From contig NZ_CP040932.1 in the NCBI RefSeq assembly GCF_006351965.1, positions 434,001 to 498,000 of the forward strand: DNA of 64,000 nt, in the 5' to 3' direction. This DNA comes from Oceanicola sp. D3 (GTDB taxonomy: Bacteria; Pseudomonadota; Alphaproteobacteria; Rhodobacterales; Rhodobacteraceae). The notes below the pieces were generated by a model. It was given only the letters and a program-made list of their open reading frames with translations, was not told where the DNA came from and searched no databases. The position numbers were made by a program, and so were the translations under genes. Positions 8,022-16,601 of this stretch are shown piece by piece. Numbering within the stretch: position 1 is the first letter of the stretch; every line of letters begins with the position of its first letter.

Positions 8022-8999
8022 ATGTTCAATCACACGATCAGGGCTGCATTCGCCCTGTGCCTCGCGGCGGGTGCCGCCGATGCCCATGCCACGCTGGAGC
8101 AGAAGGAGGCGGCCATTGGCGCAACGACCAAGATCACCCTGCGCGTGCCCCACGGCTGCGATGGGGAGGCGACGCATACGGTGCGGGTTGAGATCCCCGA
8201 GGGGTTTTATGCGGTGAAGCCGATGCCCAAGGCGGGCTGGGCGCTGGAGGTTGAGACGGGGGCTTATGAAACGCCCTATGACAACCACGGCACCGAGATG
8301 ACCGAAGGCGTTCGGGCGGTGACGTGGAGCGGCGGCGATCTGCCGGATGCCTTTTATGACGAGTTCACCCTGCGCGGCGCGGTGGGGCCGCAGATGGAGG
8401 CGGGGGAGGTTTTGTTCTTCCCGGCGGTGCAGACCTGCGCCAATGGCACCGCTGAGTGGACCGATACCAGCGGTTCGCATGATGTAAGCGGGCCCGCGCC
8501 CAAGCTGACGCTTGTGGCCGGGGATGGCGGGCATGGCCACGCGCATGGCGCGGCCGAGAAGGTGACACTGGGCGCGCTGGAGATCACCGCGCCCGCCGCT
8601 GCCGCGACCCTGCCGAACCAGCCGGTGGCCGGGGGTTTCATGACCATCACCAACACCGGGAACGTGGACGATGTGCTGATTGGCGCACGCTCCGAGGCCG
8701 CCGGGCGCATGGAGGTGCACGAGATGGCCATGGAGGGCGACGTGATGAAGATGCGCCAGCTGGCCGATGGTTTGCCGATCCCGGCAGGGGAGACGGTGGC
8801 GCTGGAGCCGGGGGGTTACCACATCATGTTTATGGAGCTTGCCGGGCCGATGGTGGCCGGGGAAGAGGCTGAGGTGGTGCTGGTCTTCGAAAAGGCGGGC
8901 GAGGTTGCTGTGACCTTTCCGGTGAAGCCGCGTGACGAGATCGGCGGCAGCGGCGGCCATGGCGGGCACGGTGATCATGCCGGGCATGGGGGCAACTGA
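8022..8999 (+). CDS. YcnI (DUF1775) - PCuAC (DUF461) fusion, periplasmic copper chaperone
   Basis: 325 residues with a signal peptide (AFALCLAAGAADAHA). Residues about 22-150 are a YcnI/DUF1775 domain, starting after cleavage with the conserved HATLEQKEA and containing RVPHGCDG and the TWSGG strand. Residues about 180-300 are a PCuAC domain with the copper-binding pattern EVHEMAMEGDVMKMR ... GGYHIMFMEL. The C-terminus is rich in His and Gly (GGHGGHGDHAGHGG), a further likely metal site. PCuAC proteins pass Cu(I) to SCO and to the CuA centre of cytochrome oxidase. The two domains are usually separate proteins. Start with GGAG at 8012-8015; an ATG at 8010 is possible. Overlaps the SCO gene by one base. 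Confidence 0.88.
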   Translation: MFNHTIRAAFALCLAAGAADAHATLEQKEAAIGATTKITLRVPHGCDGEATHTVRVEIPEGFYAVKPMPKAGWALEVETGAYETPYDNHGTEMTEGVRAVTWSGGDLPDAFYDEFTLRGAVGPQMEAGEVLFFPAVQTCANGTAEWTDTSGSHDVSGPAPKLTLVAGDGGHGHAHGAAEKVTLGALEITAPAAAATLPNQPVAGGFMTITNTGNVDDVLIGARSEAAGRMEVHEMAMEGDVMKMRQLADGLPIPAGETVALEPGGYHIMFMELAGPMVAGEEAEVVLVFEKAGEVAVTFPVKPRDEIGGSGGHGGHGDHAGHGGN

Positions 9000-9598
9000 T
9001 GGCACCAGCGCAAAAAGTAGCGCTGACCGTCGCGGGGGGGCTGGCTTTGCTGGCCCTCCTTGCGGTTGGTTGGTTTGCCGTTCTGGCCCCGACGATGACC
9101 GAGGAGGCTGCGATTGACCTTGGGCATGGCGACTATGTGCTGGAGGGCACCGATGGCGCGGCCTTCACCGAGGAGACGCTTCGCGGTGCGCCGACCGCGG
9201 TGTTCTTTGGCTTTGCCCATTGCCCCGAGGTTTGCCCGACGACGCTGGGCGATATCGACCTTTGGCAGGCGGAGCTGGCCGAGGAGGGACGCGATGCGTT
9301 GCGCAGCTATTTCGTGACGGTCGACCCGGAGCGGGATACGGTGGAGGTGATCGGGGATTACGTGTCTTGGGTGCCCGGTGTTGTGGGTGTTTCGGGCGCG
9401 CGCGAGGAGATCGACAAGGCGATTGCGGCTTTCCGGGTTTATGCCTCAAAAATCCCGCTGGAGGGCGGTGGCTACACGATGGATCACTCGGCCTTCGTGC
9501 TGCTGTTCGACGACCGGGGAAACTTCTTTGAGCCGATCCGCTACCAAGAGGAGTTGGAGAGTGCGATGGGCAAGATCCGGCGGGTGCAGGACATGTGA
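8999..9598 (+). CDS. SCO1/SenC-family copper chaperone
   Basis: 199 residues with an N-terminal membrane anchor (residues 8-30) and a thioredoxin-like fold. The copper ligands are visible: C75 and C79 in AHCPEVCPTTLGD and H163 in TMDHSAF. VTVDPERDT is the usual strand after the active site. SCO proteins help build the CuA site of cytochrome c oxidase at the outer face of the inner membrane. The start codon overlaps the stop of the YcnI-PCuAC gene (TGATG), so translation is coupled. Length is normal. Confidence 0.92.
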   Translation: MAPAQKVALTVAGGLALLALLAVGWFAVLAPTMTEEAAIDLGHGDYVLEGTDGAAFTEETLRGAPTAVFFGFAHCPEVCPTTLGDIDLWQAELAEEGRDALRSYFVTVDPERDTVEVIGDYVSWVPGVVGVSGAREEIDKAIAAFRVYASKIPLEGGGYTMDHSAFVLLFDDRGNFFEPIRYQEELESAMGKIRRVQDM

Positions 9599-9639
9599 GC
9601 GCTGCGATGAGCAGGACACTTGAGGGCTGAGGCGGCCCG

Positions 9640-9664
9640 GGTGGCGGTGTTTGCCGCCACCTTT
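9640..9664 (+). terminator. Terminator-like hairpin after the SCO gene
   Basis: An 8-bp stem GGTGGCGG / CCGCCACC with loop TGTTTG, followed by three T only. It lies between two convergent genes. Confidence 0.55.
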
Positions 9665-9668
9665 CGCC

Positions 9669-10043
9669 TTAGCTGCACACGTTGCCGGGCACGATGTTGC
9701 CTTGGCTGAGGGTCGTTCCGCCGAGCATATCCACGAAGACGGCGCGGGTGCCGTTGATCTGGACAAATTGACAGTCCGGCGCTTCGCCGGTGTAGGTGTA
9801 GCAGATCGAATCCCCGTTCATCCGCCAGTTTCCGGCGTAAACCTCGGTGTCACGCCCCACCACCAGCCCGCCGGGATCGTGGAACTCGCAATAGGATGTG
9901 CCGTCCGACAAGGCACCGACGATGCTGGCACCCGAGAGCGCTTGCTGCACCACGGCACCGGGGGTGTGTGGCACGGTCGGCAGGCTGAGGCAGGCGGACA
10001 GGGCGGCGAGGGCGATAATGGGTGTGTAGCGTGAAATGGGCAT
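9669..10043 (-). CDS. Putative lipoprotein
   Basis: 124 residues starting MPISRYTPIIALAAL, with a lipobox (LSAC) that marks a lipid-attached exported protein. AAGGAG lies just before the start. The mature part has four more cysteines (SYCEFHD, ICYTYTG, DCQFVQ, GNVCS), perhaps two disulphides, and an aromatic-rich pattern (YAGNWRMNGDSICYTYTG) seen in small secreted proteins of Rhodobacterales that I cannot name. Convergent with the SCO gene, divergent from the transporter operon. Confidence 0.7.
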   Translation of the reverse strand: MPISRYTPIIALAALSACLSLPTVPHTPGAVVQQALSGASIVGALSDGTSYCEFHDPGGLVVGRDTEVYAGNWRMNGDSICYTYTGEAPDCQFVQINGTRAVFVDMLGGTTLSQGNIVPGNVCS

Positions 10044-10349
10044 GGTGCGGGTCTCCTTGAATTCTGCAAGCCTGCACCATGACCCTGGGTAAAGCACGGT
10101 TTTTCTGCTGTAACGCAGGGCTGGCGGCTGGGGATTTGGCGGGCGCTGAGCCGGTGAGGGGCGGTGGTGGGCGAGTTGGGCAGGGCTGCCTTTTTGCCCG
10201 GCGCGGGGCCGTGGAACTGCGAATACCTGTGGGCTGGTTTCTGTGGGCGGCTGCGGGCGGCGTGGCATTGCCGCCTTGCGAATAAAGCAAAAATTACCGC
10301 CCTAAAGACCTGTCTCCGAGCGGCGCGGCGGGCCTTGGGAACATTCCAG

Positions 10350-10377
10350 TTGACATATCAAGTGAAGCCCGTAGATT
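10350..10377 (+). promoter_or_regulatory. Candidate promoter of the ABC transporter-P450 operon
   Basis: Consensus TTGACA at 10350-10355, 16-base spacer, TAGATT at 10372-10377. Predicted start near 10384, inside the palindrome at 10383-10400. It lies in the 397-base gap 10044-10440, whose left part should hold the promoter of the divergent lipoprotein gene; nothing else stands out there. Confidence 0.6.
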
Positions 10378-10382
10378 AGCGT

Positions 10383-10400
10383 GAGTTGAATCATCAACTC
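10383..10400. promoter_or_regulatory. Inverted repeat, candidate operator
   Basis: GAGTTGA and TCAACTC, seven-base perfect arms around ATCA, sitting on the predicted transcription start of the transporter operon. Such a position suits a repressor; the MarR-type protein encoded at 16602 at the end of the same gene group is the obvious candidate. Confidence 0.5.
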
Positions 10401-10440
10401 CGCGTCCAGGGAGGGATGCGGGACTCTAGGGAGGACATCC

Positions 10441-11607
10441 ATGAAACGCGCCACTCACGCGGCCCTCGCGGCCGTGATCGCTACCGCTTTGCCTGTTGCC
10501 GCCTCTGCGGACACCATCAAGGTTGGGGTGATCGCCCCCTTCTCCGGGCCCTTCGCCATTTACGGCAAGCAGTATCAGGAAGCGGTTGAAACCTATGTCG
10601 CCCAGCATGGCACCAGCGCTGGCGAGCATGAGATCGAGTTTATCTACAAGGATGTTGGCGGGCCGAACCCGGACCAGTCGCGCAGCCTTGCGCAAGAGCT
10701 GCTGATCCGTGACCAGGTGGATTATCTGGCCGGGTTCACCTTTACCCCCAACGCGCTGGCCGTCGCGCCGCTGATCGAGCAGAGCGAGACGCCGACGGTG
10801 ATCTTCAACGCTGCGACCTCCTCGATCAACCGCGAGAGCGCGTTTTATCTGCGCACCAGCTACACGCTTTGGCAGGTGTCTGCGCCGCTGGCGGAATGGG
10901 CCTATGACCAAGGGATGCGCACGGCGGCGACGACCGTGACGGATTATGGCCCCGGGATCGACGCCGAGAACGCCTTCAAGGCGGCCTTCGAGGCCAAGGG
11001 GGGCGAGGTTGTGGATGCGATCCGCATGCCGCTTTCCACCACCGATTTCACCCCCTTCATCCAGCGCGTGCGGGACGAGGCACCGGATGCGGTGTTTGCC
11101 TTCCTGCCCGGCGGCCCGCCCACCTTTACCTACACCAAAACGTACAACGAGAACGGCCTTGCCGATGCGGGCATCAAGTTTCTCGGGACGGCGGAGACCG
11201 AAGAGGTGAACCTGCAGGGGCTGGGTGATGCGGCCATTGGGCTGACCACGGCCTATCACTACTCCGGCGCGCATGACTCGGAGGCCAACCGCGCCTTTCA
11301 GGCCAAGCTCAACGAGCTGTTCCCCGATGCCATCGCCAACTGGGCCTCGGTCGGGGCCTATGACGGCACGCATTTGATTTACCAGATGGTGGCCGCCGCT
11401 GGCACCGATGGCCCCGCCGCCGTGGAGGCTGCGAAGACCCTTGAATGGGAGAGCCCGCGCGGCCCGGTGAAGATGGACCCGGACGCCCGGACGCTGGTGC
11501 AGAATGTCTACATCCGCGAAGTCGCGCGGGACGAGGCGAGCGGCAAGCTGGTGAACCGGGAGACCGGCGTGATTGCCACCGTGGGCGACCTCGGCTGGGA
11601 CAAGTGA
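10441..11607 (+). CDS. Branched-chain-type ABC transporter, substrate-binding protein
   Basis: 388 residues with a signal peptide (ATHAALAAVIATALPVAASA). The mature protein begins IKVGVIAPFSGPFAIYGKQY, the usual start of the LivJ/Leu-Ile-Val-binding (peripheral-binding-protein type I) family. ITVG-like lobes follow (MRTAATTVTDYGPGIDAENA). Members of this family also bind aromatic acids, urea or amides. The downstream P450 of CYP199 type suggests an aromatic carboxylate here, which is inference. A GC hairpin follows the stop, which may keep this mRNA segment more abundant than the permease part. Confidence 0.92.
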   Translation: MKRATHAALAAVIATALPVAASADTIKVGVIAPFSGPFAIYGKQYQEAVETYVAQHGTSAGEHEIEFIYKDVGGPNPDQSRSLAQELLIRDQVDYLAGFTFTPNALAVAPLIEQSETPTVIFNAATSSINRESAFYLRTSYTLWQVSAPLAEWAYDQGMRTAATTVTDYGPGIDAENAFKAAFEAKGGEVVDAIRMPLSTTDFTPFIQRVRDEAPDAVFAFLPGGPPTFTYTKTYNENGLADAGIKFLGTAETEEVNLQGLGDAAIGLTTAYHYSGAHDSEANRAFQAKLNELFPDAIANWASVGAYDGTHLIYQMVAAAGTDGPAAVEAAKTLEWESPRGPVKMDPDARTLVQNVYIREVARDEASGKLVNRETGVIATVGDLGWDK

Positions 11608-11613
11608 TCTTCT

Positions 11614-11641
11614 CCCCGGGCCTGCGCGTGCGGGCCCGGGG
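11614..11641 (+). other. Intercistronic hairpin after the binding-protein gene
   Basis: An 11-bp stem (CCCCGGGCCTG / CGGGCCCGGGG) with a six-base loop and no T run. In transport operons such stems often protect the 3' end of the binding-protein message; that role here is inference. Confidence 0.6.
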
Positions 11642-11662
11642 GCGATCCTGCGGAAAGATGAC

Positions 11663-12526
11663 ATGACCCTGCTTCTCAACATACTCGTGGACGGCGTTGC
11701 CTACGGGATGATCCTCTTCATGATCTCGGTTGGCCTGTCGGTCACCATGGGGCTGATGCGGGTGGTCAACCTGGCCCATGGCGGCTTTGCGCTGCTGGGC
11801 GGCACATTTGCCCATTGGTTCGCTGCCGACCTTGGCCTGCCGTTCTGGCCCGCCGCCGTGCTGGGGGTGGCCGCCACGGTGGCGCTTTCGCTGCCGCTTG
11901 AGCGGGTGATCTACCGCCGGATCTACGGCTTTACCGATCTGCAACAGGTGCTGGCGACCATCGGGCTGACCTTTTTGATGATCGCGAGCGTTAACCTCTG
12001 GCAAGGCTCGAGCCTGCTGTCGATCCCCCTGCCGGAGAGCCTGAAGGCCAGTGTGGACCTCGGCTTTCGCACCTTGCCGGTGCATCGGCTGGTGGTGATC
12101 GTTGCCGGGGCTGCGGTTGTGCTGGGGCTCTGGGCGCTGCTGGAGCGCACGCGCTTTGGCATGCGTCTGCGGGCGGCGGTCGACAATCGGGGCACGGCTT
12201 CGGCCCATGGCATCAACACCGATCTGATCTTCATGCTGGCCTTTGGCCTTGGCGCGGGGCTTGCGGCGCTGGGCGGTGTGCTGGGGGCCGAGATCCTGCC
12301 GATCGACGCCTATTACCCGCTGCGCTACATGGTGCTTTTCCTGATCGTGGTTGCGGTGGGTGGCATGGGCTCGATTGCCGGCAGCTTTGCCGCGGCCATC
12401 GGGCTTGGCCTGCTGGAAACCGCGGCGCGCTATCTGGTGCCGGACTTCGCCACCATTGCCTTCTTCGCGCTGGTGATCCTGCTGCTTGCGCTGCGCCCGA
12501 ACGGGCTGATGGGGAGGGTGGCATGA
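11663..12526 (+). CDS. Branched-chain-type ABC transporter permease (LivH-like)
   Basis: 287 residues, about eight transmembrane helices. The start MTLLLNILVDGVAYGMILFM and the motif GLMRVVNLAHGGFALLGG (the N-LAHG loop of LivH-type permeases) identify it. It should form the inner-membrane channel together with the next gene. Its ATG at 11663 is 55 bases after the binding-protein stop; an in-frame GTG-like extension upstream would run through the hairpin and is unlikely. Overlaps the next gene by four bases (ATGA). Confidence 0.92.
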   Translation: MTLLLNILVDGVAYGMILFMISVGLSVTMGLMRVVNLAHGGFALLGGTFAHWFAADLGLPFWPAAVLGVAATVALSLPLERVIYRRIYGFTDLQQVLATIGLTFLMIASVNLWQGSSLLSIPLPESLKASVDLGFRTLPVHRLVVIVAGAAVVLGLWALLERTRFGMRLRAAVDNRGTASAHGINTDLIFMLAFGLGAGLAALGGVLGAEILPIDAYYPLRYMVLFLIVVAVGGMGSIAGSFAAAIGLGLLETAARYLVPDFATIAFFALVILLLALRPNGLMGRVA

Positions 12527-13470
12527 AAAGCTGGCTCCCCCCTCTGGCGCTGCTGGCGCTCGCCGTCGTGCTCTATTTTGCGCTGCCCTATAACCTCGCC
12601 TTCCTCACGCGCATCCTTATCATGGCGGTGCTGGTGCTGAGCCTCGACCTTGTTCTCGGCTATGCGGGCATTGCTACGCTAGGGCAGGCGGCGTTTTACG
12701 GCGCCGGAGCCTATGCCGCCGGGCTGTTTGCCATTCACGCCTGGGCCGATCCGCTGGCCGGGCTGGTGGTGGCGGGTGTTGCGGGTGCGGCGCTGGCCTT
12801 TATCTCGGGCCTCGTGGTGCTGCGCACGCATGGGCTGACGCTGATCATGCTGACCATCGCCGTTGCCTCGATTTGCCATGAGATCGCCAACAAGGCCCGT
12901 GACGTGACCGGCGGGGCCGATGGGCTGCGCGGCATTCGGATGGAGCCGGTGCTGGGGCTGTTCGAGTTCGACTTCGTGGGGCAGACCGGCTTTTGGTATG
13001 CGCTGGCGGTGCTCGCTGCGGTGTTCACCTTCCTGACGTTGCTCACCCGTGCGCCCTTTGGCTTGTCGCTGCGCGGCATCCACGAAAGCCCCGAGCGGAT
13101 GGCGGCGATTGGCACCTCGGTCTATTGGCGGCGGGTTGCGGCCTATACCATCGGCGGGGCGATTGCGGGGATTGCGGGCGCGCTTTCGGCGCAGGTGACG
13201 CAGCTTGTGAGCCTCGAGTCCTTTTCCTTCACCCTCTCCGCCGAGGCGCTGATCATGCTGATCCTCGGCGGCACCGGGCGGCTCTATGGCGCGGTGTTGG
13301 GCACACTCATTTTCATGTGGGTGCACCACTGGGCGGCGGCGAACGACCCGTTCAACTGGCTCTTTGTCATCGGCGCACTGGTGCTGGCGGTCGTCTTCTT
13401 CCTGCCGCGCGGAATTATTGCCGTGCCAACGGCGCTGAAGCGTCTGGGAGGTCGAAATGCAGGGTCTTGA
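12523..13470 (+). CDS. Branched-chain-type ABC transporter permease (LivM-like)
   Basis: 315 residues, eight to ten helices. LVLGYAGIATLGQAAFYGAG is the LivM family hallmark, and the later EALIMLILGGTGRLYGAVLG loop is the usual contact site for the ATPases. It pairs with the LivH-like permease and overlaps the following ATPase gene by 14 bases, so all are in one operon. Confidence 0.92.
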   Translation: MKSWLPPLALLALAVVLYFALPYNLAFLTRILIMAVLVLSLDLVLGYAGIATLGQAAFYGAGAYAAGLFAIHAWADPLAGLVVAGVAGAALAFISGLVVLRTHGLTLIMLTIAVASICHEIANKARDVTGGADGLRGIRMEPVLGLFEFDFVGQTGFWYALAVLAAVFTFLTLLTRAPFGLSLRGIHESPERMAAIGTSVYWRRVAAYTIGGAIAGIAGALSAQVTQLVSLESFSFTLSAEALIMLILGGTGRLYGAVLGTLIFMWVHHWAAANDPFNWLFVIGALVLAVVFFLPRGIIAVPTALKRLGGRNAGS

Positions 13471-14206
13471 GGTGCGCGGGCTGTCGAAACGCTTTGGCGG
13501 GCTGACGGTTTCGGAAAACATCGACTTTGATCTCAAGCCGGGCGACCGCAAGGCGCTGATCGGGCCGAACGGGGCGGGCAAGAGCACGTTTTCCAACCTC
13601 GTGACCGGCATCCTGCCGCCATCCTCGGGCACGATCCGGTTTGACGGGGTAGATATTGGCAAGCTGAACGAGGCCCAGCGGGTGAAGCGCGGGATCGCCA
13701 AGACCTTTCAGATCACCACCTTATTTCGCGATCTCACGGTGCGCGAAAACCTGCGGCTGCCCATCCTTGAGCGGCAGGGCCGGGGCTATCGGCTGTTTCG
13801 CCGGGCGGATGGGGATGGCGACACCGAGGCCGAGGTGGCGGGGCTGATCGACCAGTTTGCGCTGGAGGCCTTGGCCGACCGGCGCGTGGGTGACTTGGCC
13901 TATGGGCAGCAACGGCTGGTGGAGCTGGCGCTGACGCTGGCGCTCAAGCCCCGGGTGCTGATCCTCGACGAGCCTGCGGCGGGGGTGCCCTCTTCGGAGA
14001 GCCACCTGATCGTGCAGGCCATCGAGGCGCTGCCTGCCGATCTGGCGGTGCTGATCATCGAGCATGACATGGACCTCGTGTTTCGGGTGGCGCGGCAGAT
14101 CGTGGTGTTGGTGCAGGGGCGCATCCTGACCGAAGGCACGCCGCAAGAGATTGCCGCCAACGCGCAGGTGCGCGAGCTTTATCTGGGAGGCCACGGCCAT
14201 GACTGA
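13457..14206 (+). CDS. Branched-chain-type ABC transporter ATPase (LivG-like)
   Basis: 249 residues. Walker A GPNGAGKST, Q-loop in AKTFQITTLFRDL, Walker B VLILDEP, and the D-loop/H-switch in IIEHDMDLVF. The signature segment is AYGQQRLVEL, as usual in LivG, where the canonical LSGGQ is changed. After Walker B the text reads AAGVPSSES rather than the common AAGLNP. One of the two motor subunits. Confidence 0.93.
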   Translation: MQGLEVRGLSKRFGGLTVSENIDFDLKPGDRKALIGPNGAGKSTFSNLVTGILPPSSGTIRFDGVDIGKLNEAQRVKRGIAKTFQITTLFRDLTVRENLRLPILERQGRGYRLFRRADGDGDTEAEVAGLIDQFALEALADRRVGDLAYGQQRLVELALTLALKPRVLILDEPAAGVPSSESHLIVQAIEALPADLAVLIIEHDMDLVFRVARQIVVLVQGRILTEGTPQEIAANAQVRELYLGGHGHD

Positions 14207-14903
14207 TGCGCTGACCCTCAGCGATGTGACCGCCGGCTACGGGCCGACCCATGTGCTCAACGGCATCAGCCTTGCCCTGCCGCGCGGCGAGCGGCTGGCG
14301 GTGATCGGGCGCAACGGGGCGGGCAAAACCACGCTGCTGGCCACCATCATGGGCCTCACCCGGATGCATGGCGGCACGGTGGCGGTGAACGGGCAGGATG
14401 TAACCGCGCTCGCGCCCTACCGCCGCAACGCGCTGGGCGTGGGGCTGGTGCCGCAGACGCGGGATATCTTCAAATCGCTCTCGGTGGAGGAAAACCTGCT
14501 GGCCGCGCAAAGCGGGGAGGCGACGCTGGACGAGGCCTATGCGCTGTTTCCGCGGCTCAAGGAGCGGCGGCGCAACGGCGGGGCACAGCTTTCGGGCGGT
14601 GAGCAGCAGATGCTGGCGATTGCCCGCACGTTGATGACCGGCCCCGAGATCCTGCTGCTGGATGAGCCGCTGGAGGGCCTTGCCCCGGTGATTTGCGAAC
14701 AGCTCATGCAGGTGTTCGAGGATATCGCCGCAGATGGCCGCCGCACCGTGGTGCTGGTGGAGCAGCACGCGGAGGCGGCGCTGGGCTTTGCCTCCCGCGC
14801 CCTGCTGATGGCGGGCGGCGGCATCGTGCATGACGGCCCCGCCGAGAGCCTCAAGAACTCTGACCTCCTCGAACGCCATATCGGCGTTGCGATGAGCCAC
14901 TGA
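14199..14903 (+). CDS. Branched-chain-type ABC transporter ATPase (LivF-like)
   Basis: 234 residues. Walker A GRNGAGKTT, signature LSGGEQQMLAIAR, Walker B ILLLDEP followed by LEGLAP, and LVEQHAE as the H-switch. This is the second motor subunit. The start MTDALTLSDV overlaps the LivG-like gene by eight bases, so translation is probably coupled. Eleven bases after its stop begins the P450 gene. Confidence 0.93.
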   Translation: MTDALTLSDVTAGYGPTHVLNGISLALPRGERLAVIGRNGAGKTTLLATIMGLTRMHGGTVAVNGQDVTALAPYRRNALGVGLVPQTRDIFKSLSVEENLLAAQSGEATLDEAYALFPRLKERRRNGGAQLSGGEQQMLAIARTLMTGPEILLLDEPLEGLAPVICEQLMQVFEDIAADGRRTVVLVEQHAEAALGFASRALLMAGGGIVHDGPAESLKNSDLLERHIGVAMSH

Positions 14904-14914
14904 AAGGACAGCGC

Positions 14915-16138
14915 ATGACACTGATCGAAGGTCATAAGCCGCTCACCCCGGATGCCGCGATTCCGGTGCTGGATATCGACCCCTACGCCGAGGAGGTGCT
15001 GGCCGATCCGTTCCCGTGGTACGAGGCGCTGCGCGAGGCCGGGCCGATGGCCTATATCCCGCGCTATCAGGTGCTGGCGGTGGGCCGCTACGAGGAGACC
15101 AAGGCCACCTTCTCGGACCATGAAAACTTTGTTTCGTCGCGCGGGATCGGGCTGAACGATTTCAAGCTCGAAAAGCCGTGGCGCCCGCCCTCGATCATCC
15201 TTGAGGTGGACCCGCCCGATCACACCAAGACCCGGCGGGTGATGTCCAAGGCGCTTTCGCCCAAGGTGGTGCGCGGGCTGATGGACGATTTCCGCGCGCA
15301 GGCGGAACGCATCGTCGATGCGATGCTGGAGCGCAGCGAGATCGAAGGGGTGGTGGACCTCGCCGAGGCCTTCCCCACCGCCGTGTTCCCGCGGGCCGTG
15401 GGGATGCGCGATGTGAACCCGCGCCATCTGGTGGATTACGGGGCGATCGTCTTCAACGCGGTGGGGCCGGACAATGCGCTGCGCCGCGCCGCCATGGCCC
15501 GCGCGCCGGAGGTGGCAGCGTGGATCAACGCCGCCTGCGCGCGCGACCGGCTGACGGAGGACGGGCTGGGCGCGCTGGTGTATGGCGCGGCGGATGCCGG
15601 AGAGATCACGCCGGAGGAGGCGGGGATGCTGGTGCGCTCGTTCCTGTCGGCCGGGGTCGACACCACCGTGACCGGCATTGGCAACGCGCTCTGGTGCTTC
15701 TCACAGAACCCGGACCAATGGGAGGCGCTCAGGGCCGACCCCTCGCTCGCGCGCCCGGCGTTTGAGGAGGTGCTGCGGATCACCTCGCCGGTGCATACCT
15801 TCCTGCGCACCGCCAATCTGGATACCCAGATCGCCGGCCATCCGGTGCCCGAGGGGGCCAAGGTGCTTTGTGTGCTGGGCGCGGCCAATATGGACCCGGA
15901 AAAGTGGGGCGATCCAGAGGCGTTTCGGATCGACCGGCGCCCGGTGGGCCATATGGCCTTTGGTGCCGGGATTCACGGCTGCGTCGGGCAGAACATTGCG
16001 CGGGGCGAGCTGGAAGCGCTGCTTTCGGTGATGGCCGAAAAGGTGGCCCGGATCGAACCGGCGGGCGAGGCCGTGTGGCGGCCCAACAACGCGATCCGCG
16101 CGCTCGACCGGCTGCCGCTGAAACTCATTGCGAACTGA
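14915..16138 (+). CDS. Cytochrome P450, CYP199-like (aromatic acid monooxygenase)
   Basis: 407 residues, normal for a soluble bacterial P450. The haem-binding loop is FGAGIHGCVGQNIARGE (axial Cys), the I-helix has SAGVDTTVTG with the acid/Thr pair used in oxygen activation, and the K-helix ExxR is EEVLRI. The stretches SSRGIGLNDF and EKPWRPPSIILEVDPPDHT match what I recall of CYP199A2 and CYP199A4 of Rhodopseudomonas palustris, which oxidise para-substituted benzoates and demethylate 4-methoxybenzoate. The gene lies between a transporter and a 2Fe-2S ferredoxin in one operon. No ferredoxin reductase is present in the window, so it must come from elsewhere. Substrate is inferred, not shown. 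Confidence 0.9.
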   Translation: MTLIEGHKPLTPDAAIPVLDIDPYAEEVLADPFPWYEALREAGPMAYIPRYQVLAVGRYEETKATFSDHENFVSSRGIGLNDFKLEKPWRPPSIILEVDPPDHTKTRRVMSKALSPKVVRGLMDDFRAQAERIVDAMLERSEIEGVVDLAEAFPTAVFPRAVGMRDVNPRHLVDYGAIVFNAVGPDNALRRAAMARAPEVAAWINAACARDRLTEDGLGALVYGAADAGEITPEEAGMLVRSFLSAGVDTTVTGIGNALWCFSQNPDQWEALRADPSLARPAFEEVLRITSPVHTFLRTANLDTQIAGHPVPEGAKVLCVLGAANMDPEKWGDPEAFRIDRRPVGHMAFGAGIHGCVGQNIARGELEALLSVMAEKVARIEPAGEAVWRPNNAIRALDRLPLKLIAN

Positions 16139-16149
16139 CGGAGACAGGA

Positions 16150-16473
16150 ATGGTGAAGGTAACTTACGTGCAGCACGACGGCAGCGAAACCGTGGTGGAG
16201 GGCAAGGCGGGCGACTCCGTGATGCAGCTTGCCGTGGGCGCAAATGTGCCCGGGATCGTTGCCGAATGCGGCGGCTCGATGGCCTGCGCGACCTGCCATG
16301 TTTATCTCGACGAGGCCTGGGCCGAAAAGGCCGAGCCGCGCTCGGAGAGTGAGGAAGATATGCTGGATTGCGCCATGGCCGAGATGAAGGACACCTCGCG
16401 GCTTTCGTGTCAGGTCAAGCTGACCGAAGAGATGGACGGGTTGGTGGTGCATATCCCTGAAGAGCAGTTTTGA
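16150..16473 (+). CDS. 2Fe-2S ferredoxin (adrenodoxin/Pux type), P450 electron donor
   Basis: 107 residues. The cluster ligands are C40, C46, C49 (in AECGGSMACATC) and C87 (RLSCQV), the vertebrate/adrenodoxin-type spacing. An extra Cys, C74, lies in the acidic helix EEDMLDCAMAEM, which is the usual P450 and reductase contact face. It starts 12 bases after the P450 stop, so it is almost certainly that enzyme's redox partner. Start ATG at 16150 has GGAGACAGG before it. Confidence 0.95.
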   Translation: MVKVTYVQHDGSETVVEGKAGDSVMQLAVGANVPGIVAECGGSMACATCHVYLDEAWAEKAEPRSESEEDMLDCAMAEMKDTSRLSCQVKLTEEMDGLVVHIPEEQF

Positions 16474-16480
16474 CGGGCAG

Positions 16481-16528
16481 GGGCGGGCGCCGGTGGCGCG
16501 GGGCGTTTGCAGGCCCGCGCGCCCGCCC
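16481..16528 (+). other. GC hairpin after the ferredoxin gene
   Basis: Ten-base perfect arms GGGCGGGCGC and GCGCCCGCCC separated by 28 bases. No T run, so a Rho-assisted end or an RNA-stability stem is possible. It separates the P450 operon from the MarR gene. Confidence 0.45.
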
Positions 16529-16601
16529 GTCCGCCGCCGGTCGCCCCCGTGACAAGGCCCGGGATTCTGGCTATCCGTGAGCGATTGAAAGGGCCAGCTG
16601 C

